DNA of 64,000 bases from the NCBI RefSeq assembly GCF_900142375.1, contig NZ_FRAR01000019.1:1-64000 (forward strand), read 5' to 3'. The DNA is from Desulforamulus aeronauticus DSM 10349 (lineage in GTDB: Bacteria; Bacillota; Desulfotomaculia; Desulfotomaculales; Desulfotomaculaceae). The notes beneath the pieces are model-generated. The model was not told the DNA's origin. It did not search any database and saw only the letters and a program-made list of their open reading frames with translations. Position numbers and translations under genes: made by a program. Positions 17,385 to 25,885 of this stretch are shown here, piece after piece. The first letter of the stretch is position 1. Each line of letters begins with the position of its first letter.

Positions 17385-17516
17385 GTCGGGCACCTCCCCT
17401 TACTATATACTACAGAAATTTCCAAAATCCTTTTATTGGATACCTGTCCATGTATAAAGCCTTGAAATAGTAACATATTAACTATGAATGTCACATTTAA
17501 AAGGAGGTTTCACCTT

Positions 17517-17729
17517 ATGCCACATGCTACCGGCAAAATTACCGCCAGGGAACTTATCGACTTACAGTCACATCTGATGTTGGAAAGCACCTTGGTAGGG
17601 CAGTTCAATCATTTTGCCCGAGAATGCACAGATCCGCAATTCGGTCAATTATGCCAAAATTTAGCCCATAGCCGTATGGATTGTTTGCAAAAACTGGCAC
17701 AGCACACCAACATTGCCCCCATTCAATAA
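17517..17729 (+). CDS. Small spore-coat-like protein (coat F-like)
   Basis: This 70-residue protein (MPHATGKITARELIDLQSHL) is a helical, histidine- and glutamine-containing protein similar in style to the N-terminal half of CotF-like spore proteins, where a bundle of helices resembles ferritin-like folds. It starts at the ATG behind a strong AAGGAGG and is followed 21 bases later by a second coat-like gene, so they form a pair. The assignment rests on pattern and on the spore-gene neighbourhood; direct homology was not tested. Divergent from spoIIIE. Confidence 0.6.
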   Translation: MPHATGKITARELIDLQSHLMLESTLVGQFNHFARECTDPQFGQLCQNLAHSRMDCLQKLAQHTNIAPIQ

Positions 17730-17750
17730 TCTAAGACAGGAGGTCATCAA

Positions 17751-18173
17751 ATGTATCAGGATCAAGTAACCGATAAAAATTTATGTCTGGCGGTTATTAA
17801 TCAGCTAAAATGGAGTGCTACCTGTCTGACTGGAAAAATTTTAGAGTGTGCCGATGAACAACTTAGACAGGATTATATGCAATTGCTCAACCGTACCTTT
17901 GCTGAGCAAAAACAAGCCTTCGACCTTGCCCACCAACGTGGCTGGTATCAACCCATGATGGCAGATCAGCAAATGATTGGCCAGGTACAAGGTGACACGC
18001 AAAAACTTATGATGGAACAGCAGCAAAGCATGGGTCCTATGCACCAAATGGCACAGTATCAAGGTATTCAAACACCGCAAGGGTTAAATAACTATCAGCA
18101 AAGCTTTACCAACCCGAATCTGCAAAGTCAGTCCATTTATGTTGGCGGCGGACAACCCTATTATTCCCGCTAA
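17751..18173 (+). CDS. Spore coat protein, CotF family-like
   Basis: The 140-residue product has a helical N-terminal domain (DKNLCLAVINQLKWSATCLT, ADEQLRQDYMQLLNRTFAEQ, AFDLAHQRGWYQPM) that matches the coat-F domain layout, then a glutamine/methionine/proline-rich tail ending GGGQPYYSR. The HQRGWYQP block is typical of this family. Such proteins are deposited on the spore surface by the mother cell. AGGAGG precedes the ATG. It is the second gene of a two-gene plus-strand unit ended by a strong terminator. No sigma-K or sigma-E promoter was clear. Confidence 0.8.
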   Translation: MYQDQVTDKNLCLAVINQLKWSATCLTGKILECADEQLRQDYMQLLNRTFAEQKQAFDLAHQRGWYQPMMADQQMIGQVQGDTQKLMMEQQQSMGPMHQMAQYQGIQTPQGLNNYQQSFTNPNLQSQSIYVGGGQPYYSR

Positions 18174-18180
18174 ACAGAGA

Positions 18181-18213
18181 GAGTGTCGCAAAACTACTGC
18201 GACACTCTTTTTT
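18181..18213 (+). terminator. Terminator after the coat-protein pair
   Basis: GAGTGTCGCA/TGCGACACTC is a perfect 10-bp stem with a 7-base loop and a TTTTTTTT tail on the plus strand. Confidence 0.95.
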
Positions 18214-18340
18214 GTAGTAGAGGCGAACTTCGTTTGTCCGAATGAACTACCTGCAGGGCTACAAAGTGCTGTATCAAAATAGCGGACGACCACAGGTCGC
18301 CAACATCAGTTTAATTGTACAACAGCCACTTTTGTTTCTA

Positions 18341-18547
18341 TTATGTAAGTAACCCCGGATATACCTCCTGTTTTAGGAAATGGGCAGGGTCTGTACTATT
18401 GATGCGCACCACTCTTTTCTGACCATTCTCCACCTTTTCCAGTAAAACAGGAATACCTGCCACCTCTCCAGCCTCGTAATTAGGATATACATTGTCATCC
18501 AGGCCTTGTAATACTTGTTCCGGTAGCATTGGTGTCCATAAAATCAC
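18341..18547 (-). CDS. ylzJ: YlzJ-like protein
   Basis: This 68-residue protein starts [15 protein letters not shown] and matches the small YlzJ family found directly after tepA in Bacillus. Its function is unknown. The start is GTG 18547, which overlaps the tepA stop in a GTGA arrangement and so is translationally coupled; an in-frame GTG at 18559 lies within tepA. Gene order (tepA, ylzJ, spoIIIE) supports the name. Confidence 0.85.
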   Translation of the reverse strand: MILWTPMLPEQVLQGLDDNVYPNYEAGEVAGIPVLLEKVENGQKRVVRINSTDPAHFLKQEVYPGLLT

Positions 18548-19374
18548 TGTAGCATACACCTCTCTTGACCTTTACGTTCCTCGATAAGTTGCTTCAGTTT
18601 ACAGAGAGCCTGGCCAATGCCCCCTACCTCATCGATCAAACCGTATTCAACGGCATCTTTACCAATCACTACTGTGCCAATATCCCTTGCTAGTTCCCCG
18701 GTACGGAACATCAACTCACGGAATTGTTGATCGGAAACCCTAGAATGTTCAGTGACAAAGCGAATAACACGATCTTGCATTTTGTCCAGATAGTCATAGG
18801 TCTGGGGAACCCCAATAACCAATCCATTTAAGCGAATGGGATGAATGGTCATGGAAGCTGTGGGTGCAATGAAACTACGATTACCGGAAACTGCAATGGG
18901 TACACCAATGCTATGTCCACCACCTAACACCAGGGTAACGGTGGGCTTGGTCATGGTGGCTACCACTTCGGCAATGGCCAAACCGGCCTCCACATCTCCG
19001 CCAACGGTATTTAAGATCAGTAATACCCCTTCTATACTATCGTCCTGCTCAATGCCCACTAATTGTGGAATAATATGCTCATATTTCGTGGTCTTGTTTT
19101 GCTGGGGCAGAATAATATGGCCTTCTATTTGCCCAACAATGGTAACACAATGAATGTTACTCTTTATCGTTTCCGGCATCGTAGGGGTTCCCAGTTCCTT
19201 GATATTTTCCAGTGTTCCTTTGGCCTGACCCGTTACCCTTTTCGGAGCTGCGGCAGGATTTGGGTTGGCTCCGGGCAGGTTGGGGGGTGAAGTCGGTGGT
19301 TGCAGCGGGTTGGGATTTACCGTATTAGGGTTATAGGGCACTCCCGGGTCATTATTGTAAAAATGTGGGTTCAT
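18544..19374 (-). CDS. tepA: TepA, ClpP-like translocation-enhancing serine protease
   Basis: TepA is a cytoplasmic ClpP-fold protein that in Bacillus was linked to protein translocation and later to early sporulation. The 276-residue product has a proline/asparagine-rich N-terminus (about 1-50), then the ClpP fold: [37 protein letters not shown] (the serine nucleophile in GGGHSIG), and [13 protein letters not shown] (the catalytic histidine region). The ATG at 19374 is 8 bases from AAGGAG. In Bacillus it lies directly beside rnjB; here a 10-kb island separates them. Confidence 0.92.
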   Translation of the reverse strand: MNPHFYNNDPGVPYNPNTVNPNPLQPPTSPPNLPGANPNPAAAPKRVTGQAKGTLENIKELGTPTMPETIKSNIHCVTIVGQIEGHIILPQQNKTTKYEHIIPQLVGIEQDDSIEGVLLILNTVGGDVEAGLAIAEVVATMTKPTVTLVLGGGHSIGVPIAVSGNRSFIAPTASMTIHPIRLNGLVIGVPQTYDYLDKMQDRVIRFVTEHSRVSDQQFRELMFRTGELARDIGTVVIGKDAVEYGLIDEVGGIGQALCKLKQLIEERKGQERCMLQ

Positions 19375-19709
19375 CAGAGTCACTCCTTGGTATTATTTAA
19401 ACACTATCATTAGTATGCATTGATAGCATTACCATAATGTATGAAATTTAAAAACTGTCTAGGCTTGTGGGGTATACAATACTTCCTAGGGCGATCTATA
19501 TAAAAAGGGGGCGTTCCCATTAATCGATGTTGTGAATTGACCGAAGGCCGACGGCCAATGGTTATGGTTATCTTTTCCCTGGCAAATGGCAAAAAGGGAG
19601 AGATGTAAAAATAGTTTTACACCACTCCCCTTAGGTTGTTGACAAAGCTAAAGGTTATAGGAACAAGTACCCTGCAGTAAGGGATTATCTAGTAAGCAAT
19701 GATGATTTC
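19375..19709. other. Intergenic junction between tepA and the catabolic island
   Basis: About 335 bases without a convincing gene. A 60-residue minus-strand frame at 19410-19592 has no good ribosome-binding site and no recognisable motif. The right part holds the terminator of the island operon (19591-19630). A GGCCGACGGCC palindrome lies near 19545. I see no repeat or IS end that would mark the insertion boundary. Confidence 0.6.
19591..19630 (-). terminator. Terminator of the catabolic operon
   Basis: On the minus strand GGGGAGT, then TGTAAAA/TTTTACA around a 4-base loop, then ACTCTCCC-type outer pairing, is followed by TTTTTGCC. It lies about 80 bases after ridA and would end the six-gene transcript. 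Confidence 0.75.
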
Positions 19710-20078
19710 TTACAGCTCGGCAATTGCTTCAATTTCGCAAAGTACGCCTTTGGGCAACTCCTTTACAGCAACGCAGCTGCGGGCAGGCTTCGAGATAAAA
19801 TACCGCGCGTATACTTCGTTAAAGGCTGCAAAGTCGGCCATATCCGCCAAAAAGCAGGTTGTTTTGACGACGTTTGCAAAGCCGCTGCCAGCAGCCTCCA
19901 ACAGAGCACCCACGTTTTGGCAGCTCTGTTCTGCTTGCGCTGAAATGCCTTCAGGTACTTCGCCGTTGGCGGGATTTACCGGGATCTGGCCGGAGGTATA
20001 CACCATACCATTGCTGATGAACCCTTGCGAATAGGGGCCAATGGCGCCGGGGGCATTAGACGTTTTAATCTCCTTCAT
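19710..20078 (-). CDS. ridA: RidA family enamine/imine deaminase
   Basis: RidA hydrolyses reactive enamines and imines such as 2-aminoacrylate, released by PLP-dependent lyases, to the keto acid plus ammonia. The 122-residue protein (MKEIKTSNAPGAIGPYSQG) has the conserved YTSGQIPVNP, the arginine in SKPARSCVAVKELPKG, and the terminal CEIEAIAEL. The ATG at 20078 follows GGAGGAG. It is the last gene of the island operon. The partner is very likely the diaminopropionate ammonia-lyase at the other end, which releases 2-aminoacrylate. Confidence 0.95.
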   Translation of the reverse strand: MKEIKTSNAPGAIGPYSQGFISNGMVYTSGQIPVNPANGEVPEGISAQAEQSCQNVGALLEAAGSGFANVVKTTCFLADMADFAAFNEVYARYFISKPARSCVAVKELPKGVLCEIEAIAEL

Positions 20079-20142
20079 AGTTATCTCCTCCATCACTTCT
20101 TACTCTGTACTCCAAACTTGTCCGGAGCACAGGAACGGTTTT

Positions 20143-21744
20143 CTATCTGACCTCTGTACCCTTTTTGCGAAGCACCTTGCCGCTGCGGTTGCCCGTATGC
20201 TTACCTTGAGCTACGGTCAATGAGCCATTGATGATTACATATTCAATGCCTTCAGGATACTGCACCGGTTCGGTATAGGTACCCTTGTCAATGACCGTTT
20301 CCGGGTTAAAGATGGTGATATCGGCAAAGTAACCTTCACGAAGCTCGCCACGGTTTACAATCGTAAAGGTAGTGGCAGGCTTCTTGGTCATCTTGTAAAC
20401 GGCTTCTTCTAAGCTGAAGGTCTTTTCTTCCCGTACATACTTGCCAAGAATGCGGGGGAAGGCGCCAAATACACGGGGATGAGGCTTGCCTCCTAACAGA
20501 CCGTCGGTGCAGGCGTTCATTTCGGGGCGCTTCATAAAGAGTTGAACATGCTCTTCGGTGCCGTAGAAGTCTACCATGCCAACGGCATTTTCCTCTTGCA
20601 GCAGCAGATCGAAGGTAGCATCATAGGGATCTTTGCCGCGCAACTGGCCCAGCTGAACCAGATTAAGCCCGACTGCGTCTTGGTTTTTGCCGGTTTTTAC
20701 ACTGGTAATGAAGATCTGGTCCAGTCCGGCAAATTCTACGAAGTTGTCCCAACCGGGGATGCCATGTTCAATATCATGGATCATTTTTTTTCGCAGCTTA
20801 GGATCGGCCAGGCGCTCCAGAACCTTATCGGTGCCACCGTCATGTACCCAAGGAGGAAGGATCACGCCCAGCATGGTGCTGCCTGCCACATAGGGGTACT
20901 GGTCAAAGCTGACACGAATGCCTTCTCTTTGGGCTTTTTCCAGCAATTCAACAACCTTTTCAATCTTATCCCAGTTTTTCTTGCCACAAACCTTGAAGTG
21001 GGAATAGTGAATCTTAACCCCCGATTTACGTCCAATCTGGATGACTTCTTCCATTGACTCCAGAATGGTATCGGCTTCACTGCGCTGGTGAATGACGAAG
21101 ATACCATCGTATGCCGCAACGACCTTACACATTTCAATAATCTCTTTGGATTCCGAATAGGCGCAGGGCATGTAGATCAGGCCGGTGGAAAGGCCGATGG
21201 CACCGGCCTCCATCTCACGGCGGGTGATTTGGCACATCTTTTCCAATTCTTCATCATTGGGCAGGCGGTTTTCCAGACCCATAGCTTCCATGCGGATATT
21301 GCCATGTGGGACCAGATAGCACTCGTTCAACCCGGGCCCCACTTCTTCAATCAGTTTGAGGTAACCTGCGGTGTTTTTGAATTCCCAGTTGATGTCGTCG
21401 CTGTCACCATCCAAACCGGCGAGATTTTTGCGCCAAGGGCCGATGTACTCCACGGGCAGGGGAGCCAGAGAAATACCGTCCTGCCCCAGAATTTCCGTGG
21501 TGATGCCCTGCAGCACCTTCGGGGCTACCTCGGGGTTAATTAAAATTTGCAAGTCGCTGTGGCTGTGTGTGTCAATAAAGCCGGGGGCCACCACCAGACC
21601 GGTTGCGTCGATAACCAGGGCACCTTCCGCTACAAGGCCTGTGCCGATAGCGGCAATGCGGTCACCGTCCAGCAGTACGTCTGCCTGATAAGCCGCAGCA
21701 CCACTGCCGTCTACAACCAATCCGTTTTGAATGAGAATTTTCAT
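20143..21744 (-). CDS. N-acyl-D-amino-acid deacylase-like amidohydrolase
   Basis: This 533-residue zinc amidohydrolase is of the D-aminoacylase class, which removes the acyl group from N-acyl-D-amino acids. Visible metal and active-site blocks are DTHSHSD (H-x-H), EAGAIGLSTGLIYMPCAYS, FVIHQRSE, IHYSHFK and NACTDG. At the place where classical D-aminoacylases have a metal-binding cysteine (VVGNCGIS), this protein has EILGQDGIS, so the cysteine is replaced by aspartate. The substrate is therefore uncertain and could be an N-carbamoyl or other acyl amino acid. The spacing to the GGAGG is long (13 bases). Fifth gene of the operon, 65 bases before ridA. Confidence 0.85.
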   Translation of the reverse strand: MKILIQNGLVVDGSGAAAYQADVLLDGDRIAAIGTGLVAEGALVIDATGLVVAPGFIDTHSHSDLQILINPEVAPKVLQGITTEILGQDGISLAPLPVEYIGPWRKNLAGLDGDSDDINWEFKNTAGYLKLIEEVGPGLNECYLVPHGNIRMEAMGLENRLPNDEELEKMCQITRREMEAGAIGLSTGLIYMPCAYSESKEIIEMCKVVAAYDGIFVIHQRSEADTILESMEEVIQIGRKSGVKIHYSHFKVCGKKNWDKIEKVVELLEKAQREGIRVSFDQYPYVAGSTMLGVILPPWVHDGGTDKVLERLADPKLRKKMIHDIEHGIPGWDNFVEFAGLDQIFITSVKTGKNQDAVGLNLVQLGQLRGKDPYDATFDLLLQEENAVGMVDFYGTEEHVQLFMKRPEMNACTDGLLGGKPHPRVFGAFPRILGKYVREEKTFSLEEAVYKMTKKPATTFTIVNRGELREGYFADITIFNPETVIDKGTYTEPVQYPEGIEYVIINGSLTVAQGKHTGNRSGKVLRKKGTEVR

Positions 21745-21776
21745 GGATTCGTTAACGCCTCCACTTTTCTATCAAC

Positions 21777-23183
21777 TTAATCCTTCGCCGGATCAAAAAG
21801 AATTTCCTCACCAACACGCTGATCATATTTTTTGAGGGTAAATGTCTTCATCAGGACATAATACAGAACCACGCTGCAGCCCAGACCCGCAAAGAAGGCA
21901 TAATCACCGCACAGCAGACCAACGCCGAAGGACACCACGATGGTAACCAGCGCACTTATATTAAACCCGTTGGTATACTTGTATTGACCGTCTGCCACAT
22001 ACAGATCCCTTACATTCAGTTTGCACTTGCGAATGAGGAAATAGTCTACCAATAAAATACCGATAATGGGCCCAAGCATCTGGGAAATCCAGGCCTGTAC
22101 CATGACCAAGAAACCTCCCTGGCTTTGCAGTTTCCAGGGCATCATGCCCACAGATAGTACGCCGCAAATTACCGCGCTCATCCAATATTTAAGCTTCGGG
22201 AAGATATTGAGCAGCACCAGAGTGGGGGGCAAAAGGTTGGCCGCCGTATTGGTGGACCACTGGGCAAACATAATGACCAGAAAGCTGAAAATTAGGACTA
22301 CTTTGCTCTGGAAAAGGTCGGGAACAACTTGATTCAAATCCCAGTAACCGGAGGTAATGCCCGTCACAACACCAACCAGCATGGTTCCGATGCCTACCAG
22401 CATCAAGCCTATTACCTGTCCGATGATCGAGCGCTGGTTGCGGGCAAAAAAGCCTTTCTTCTCATATCCATCCACACGCTTAATCTGACGACTAAGGTCG
22501 CTGCCGTTCAGCGACATGGTAATCCAGCCGCCGGCAATACCCGCAATGGCATAGGCCAAGGAATATCTGCCTTCGGCAGGCGTTGCCATAATATCTGGCA
22601 GTGTAATATTATATTTTTGCAGAGAAACCACCAGAATAGCACCAAACATAATGGCCAAGCAGGGAATGGCGACCCAATCAAATTTGGCCATCGCTTTGAG
22701 TCCATACATGGTGTTAAAAATCTGGATAGCGGCAAAAAGAATAATCATCAGGGTTAAATTGCTAAACCCGGGGAAAATAATTCCCATCATCTGGTTAATC
22801 GCTGCCGCCCCAACCCAGGTTAGAAAACCAAACCAATACATGCCGGGGATAGCCCGAATCAGTCCTGCCACATAGGAACCCTTATAGCCAAAGGGAGCAC
22901 GGGTATACGCGGCAAAGGGAACCCCATATTTAGTGCCGATATCGCCCACCATGGCAGTTAAGGCAGTAACCAGACCGTAACCGATGGTCATCACAAAAAT
23001 CATGGTCCACGGCGACAGTCCGCGTCCGCCGTCGTAATATTGCGCGCCAAGGCTGAAGGCAACCACGTTAATCGTCATACCTGCCCAAAGAATAATGTAA
23101 TCTGCCAGAGACATAGTGCGCTGATCGTCCGTGGTAGGCAACAACTCGCTGTTACGCAGGGCCTCATTACTGTTTGTTGTCAT
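21777..23183 (-). CDS. NCS1 family nucleobase/hydantoin-type permease
   Basis: A 468-residue polytopic membrane protein with about 12 hydrophobic segments and the NCS1 hallmarks near the N-terminus (SLADYIILWAGMTINVVAF, then GYGLVTALTAMVGDIGTKYGVPFAAYTRAPFGYKG). NCS1 transporters bring in cytosine, purines, allantoin, thiamine or hydantoins by cation symport. Its place inside a hydantoinase operon suggests it imports the ring compound that the operon degrades. A short acidic loop and a conserved SLNGSDLSRQIKR segment are also seen. Substrate cannot be told from sequence. Confidence 0.88.
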   Translation of the reverse strand: MTTNSNEALRNSELLPTTDDQRTMSLADYIILWAGMTINVVAFSLGAQYYDGGRGLSPWTMIFVMTIGYGLVTALTAMVGDIGTKYGVPFAAYTRAPFGYKGSYVAGLIRAIPGMYWFGFLTWVGAAAINQMMGIIFPGFSNLTLMIILFAAIQIFNTMYGLKAMAKFDWVAIPCLAIMFGAILVVSLQKYNITLPDIMATPAEGRYSLAYAIAGIAGGWITMSLNGSDLSRQIKRVDGYEKKGFFARNQRSIIGQVIGLMLVGIGTMLVGVVTGITSGYWDLNQVVPDLFQSKVVLIFSFLVIMFAQWSTNTAANLLPPTLVLLNIFPKLKYWMSAVICGVLSVGMMPWKLQSQGGFLVMVQAWISQMLGPIIGILLVDYFLIRKCKLNVRDLYVADGQYKYTNGFNISALVTIVVSFGVGLLCGDYAFFAGLGCSVVLYYVLMKTFTLKKYDQRVGEEILFDPAKD

Positions 23184-23212
23184 AAATAGTTCCTCCCGTT
23201 CCTTCGTTCAAC

Positions 23213-24637
23213 TTAGTCCAGGCTATAGTGGGCCAGATATTGGGGATCAATCTTTCTCTTAAGGAACCTGCCGGCGCCCTTTTCACCTTTGAACTGACCA
23301 TTTTCCACAATAATCTTACCCTTGGCAATGGTCATTACCGGGTAGCCTATAACCTTCATGCCTTCATGCAGACAGTAGCTGATGTTATTGTGCAAAACCT
23401 CTTTGCTTAGTACCACTTCTTTGTCCAAGTCAACCAGCACAATGTCCGCGTCCGAACCGGGGGCGATAATGCCCTTTTGAGGATAGCAGCCATATACCTT
23501 GGCAATGTTAGTGCTGGTAAGAGCACAAAGCTTATTAATGGAAATCCTGCCCTTGTTGACCCCCTCGCTCAGCAGGATGGGGAGCCGGATTTCCAGCCCG
23601 CTTAAACCGTTCACCACTTTGGTAAAATCCTGTTTCCAGGTGCCGTCTGGGTTTTTCTCCAAAAACATAGATTTTTCATCAATGTCAAAGGTACAGTCGT
23701 CTGAGCCGGTCAAAAGAATGGTACCGTCCTTAAGGCCCTGCCAGAGATCTTCCGCCTCTTCGGGGGTGCGCAGCGGCGGCGAGCAAATCGCCAAATGGCC
23801 GTTTTCGCCTTGGTAGAGATCATCAAACAAGGTCAGGTAATGCGGGCCGGTTTCCACGTAAAGAGGAAGATCCTTAGCTTGGGCACGCCGCGCAGTGTCC
23901 AAAGCCTCACCATTAGTTGTATGAACAACAATCAACCCATTGCCGATATATTCGGTAAAATAAACTGCCCGGGCAAATGCCTCTGCTTCGCAAAGCACCG
24001 GCTTGCATTTGGCAAAATTGACCCAGCTCATGTCGCCGGCTTGTCTGCATTTTTCAATGTTGCTTTCCGCAATGGCGTTGCTCTCACAATGCACCATGGG
24101 CAGACCGCCAACTTCTTTGGCCTTCTGAAATACCTTCAACATGGTTTCATCGTCACTCATGACGCCTTCTTTTTTATACGTCATAAACATCTTAAAGGTT
24201 GGCATACCAGCATCAGCCATTTTTTCAATATCCGCAATGGCCTCAGGGGTTGACTCAACAAATTTGCCATGCACGCTATAGTCAATGGCGGATTCACTCA
24301 TTTCCTCCGCCCGTGCCAATGCCTGTGTATAGGGAGACTGCCCGCGGCTCATGTTGGCAAAATCCATAAAGGTCGTCACACCGCCAAATGCCCCTGAAAT
24401 ACTTTGCTCAAAAAAGGTATTGGCGCCAAGACATCCCTGAAATGGTGCCTGACAATGCATGTGCGCCTCAATCACACCGGGCATCACATACTTGCCTGTC
24501 GCATCTACAACCGAAGCCGCTTCACTGGCGTTAAAATGGCCCAGTGCGGCGATTTTGCCGTCTTTTATAGCGACGTCGCATGCCACCGTGGATGCGGGAG
24601 ACACAACCTTGCCATTTTTAATGATTAAATCAAACAT
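23213..24637 (-). CDS. hydA: Dihydropyrimidinase/hydantoinase-like hydrolase
   Basis: This 474-residue zinc amidohydrolase opens cyclic amides such as hydantoins or dihydropyrimidines. Conserved features: GVIEAHMH (the metal H-x-H), TFKMFMTYKK with the lysine that becomes carbamylated, MVHCES and VVHTTNGEA with metal histidines, and GSDD with the catalytic aspartate. Where common D-hydantoinases read GSDHC, this protein reads GSDDC, a histidine-to-aspartate change. ATG 24637 follows AAAGGAG; the upstream in-frame start at 24655 lies before that site. In E. coli the equivalent hyuA sits in the yge cluster beside ygeX and ygeY, as here. Confidence 0.9.
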   Translation of the reverse strand: MFDLIIKNGKVVSPASTVACDVAIKDGKIAALGHFNASEAASVVDATGKYVMPGVIEAHMHCQAPFQGCLGANTFFEQSISGAFGGVTTFMDFANMSRGQSPYTQALARAEEMSESAIDYSVHGKFVESTPEAIADIEKMADAGMPTFKMFMTYKKEGVMSDDETMLKVFQKAKEVGGLPMVHCESNAIAESNIEKCRQAGDMSWVNFAKCKPVLCEAEAFARAVYFTEYIGNGLIVVHTTNGEALDTARRAQAKDLPLYVETGPHYLTLFDDLYQGENGHLAICSPPLRTPEEAEDLWQGLKDGTILLTGSDDCTFDIDEKSMFLEKNPDGTWKQDFTKVVNGLSGLEIRLPILLSEGVNKGRISINKLCALTSTNIAKVYGCYPQKGIIAPGSDADIVLVDLDKEVVLSKEVLHNNISYCLHEGMKVIGYPVMTIAKGKIIVENGQFKGEKGAGRFLKRKIDPQYLAHYSLD

Positions 24638-24665
24638 GGCCTTTGCTCCTTTCAAATTTATAATT

Positions 24666-25850
24666 CTATTTCAGCAGTGCCTGCATGATGCCATAGTAAC
24701 AGTCGGTCACCTTGGTAAGCTGATCAATTTCGATATGTTCGTCCACAGTGTGCGCCAGATTTTCTTTGGAAGGACCCAGGCCAAAGGTTTTGATGCCCGC
24801 TTCACCTGCATAATGGCTGCCGTTAGTGCAGAAATTGTACTGGGTAATAGAAGGATGGTAACCCATCTCTTTCAGTTGGTTAAAGACACTCTGCACAAAA
24901 TCAGAATTTTCTTCATACAGCCAGCCGGGGAAGAACCGTTCGCCCTCAATCTCGTTGCCGGTATGACATTTTTCAACACCAACGGCATAGCTGGCCGTTA
25001 CCTTCAGTTCCGGATCTTGTGCCATCAACTGGTTAAGAAGCTGCTGAATAGGAACCAAAACACTCTCCTTGGTTTCGCCTACCAGCAAACGGCGGTCATA
25101 GGTGGCACGGCAGTATTCCGGAACAACTGAAGCACCGGGGTAAGGACTGCTCTTGATGTCGGTAAGTTCCAAAATACCGTCCCCCAGCACGGAATGATGG
25201 GGCGGCACAAGAGTGCGGATGGCATCGATCACCTTGGCCATCTTGTACACTGCATTAACGCCCTTTTCAGGGTTGGCGCTGTGGCAAGGAATGCCAAAGG
25301 TTTCAATGACAATTTCGGCACGGCCGCGCTGGCCAATCTTGAGGTTCAACTGGCTGGCTTCGCCGATGACGACATAGTCGGGCTGCACCAATTTGCTGAT
25401 TTCGCGGGCAGCCACACCTTCAAAGCATTCTTCATGTACCACGCCAGCCACATAGATTTCACCGGCAAAGTCTTTGTTGGTGTCCTGCGCGAAGTTGGCG
25501 GTAGCACAGATCATGGCGGCAACAGCGCCCTTCATGTCGCTGGTACCGCGCCCATAAATCTTGCCATCGTGAATTTCAGCTGCGAAAGGGGGATGCTGCC
25601 ATTCGGCCGCATTGGTGGCAGGCACGGTGTCTATGTGTCCGTCAAATAATAGCTTTTTGCCCGGCCGCTTGCCCTTGATACAGCCAATAATGTTGCCATA
25701 ACGATCTACAGTGACTTCGTCAAAGCCCAAGGCCTCCATATTCTCCTGCAGAACCTGAACTACCCCCTGCTCTTCGCCGGAGTAGCTCCGCTGGCGAATA
25801 AGTTTTTGGCACAGTTCCACTACAGCAGATTCACGTTCTTTGCTCAACAT
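24666..25850 (-). CDS. ygeY: YgeY-like M20 family metallopeptidase
   Basis: The 394-residue protein is an M20/ArgE/DapE-type hydrolase that cuts an acyl or carbamoyl group from an amino acid with two metal ions. The signatures are LLFDGHIDTVP, GRGTSDMKGAVAAM, VVHEECFEG (catalytic glutamates) and NGSHYAGEAG with the C-terminal HTVDEHI. The order dpaL-ygeY-hydA is the E. coli ygeX-ygeY-hyuA order, which supports the name. It may release 2,3-diaminopropionate for the next enzyme. Spacing to neighbours is 28-35 bases. Confidence 0.88.
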   Translation of the reverse strand: MLSKERESAVVELCQKLIRQRSYSGEEQGVVQVLQENMEALGFDEVTVDRYGNIIGCIKGKRPGKKLLFDGHIDTVPATNAAEWQHPPFAAEIHDGKIYGRGTSDMKGAVAAMICATANFAQDTNKDFAGEIYVAGVVHEECFEGVAAREISKLVQPDYVVIGEASQLNLKIGQRGRAEIVIETFGIPCHSANPEKGVNAVYKMAKVIDAIRTLVPPHHSVLGDGILELTDIKSSPYPGASVVPEYCRATYDRRLLVGETKESVLVPIQQLLNQLMAQDPELKVTASYAVGVEKCHTGNEIEGERFFPGWLYEENSDFVQSVFNQLKEMGYHPSITQYNFCTNGSHYAGEAGIKTFGLGPSKENLAHTVDEHIEIDQLTKVTDCYYGIMQALLK

Positions 25851-25885
25851 AGTTTTTTCCCTCCAGTATTTATATGGAATTGGGT

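Noticed and set aside
19410-19592. 60-codon frame between tepA and ridA
   Set aside because: No ribosome-binding site or motif; overlaps the likely tepA promoter region and the operon terminator.
20542-21057. 171-codon plus-strand frame opposite the D-aminoacylase-like gene
   Set aside because: Antisense shadow of a G+C-rich gene; no motif and no ribosome-binding site.
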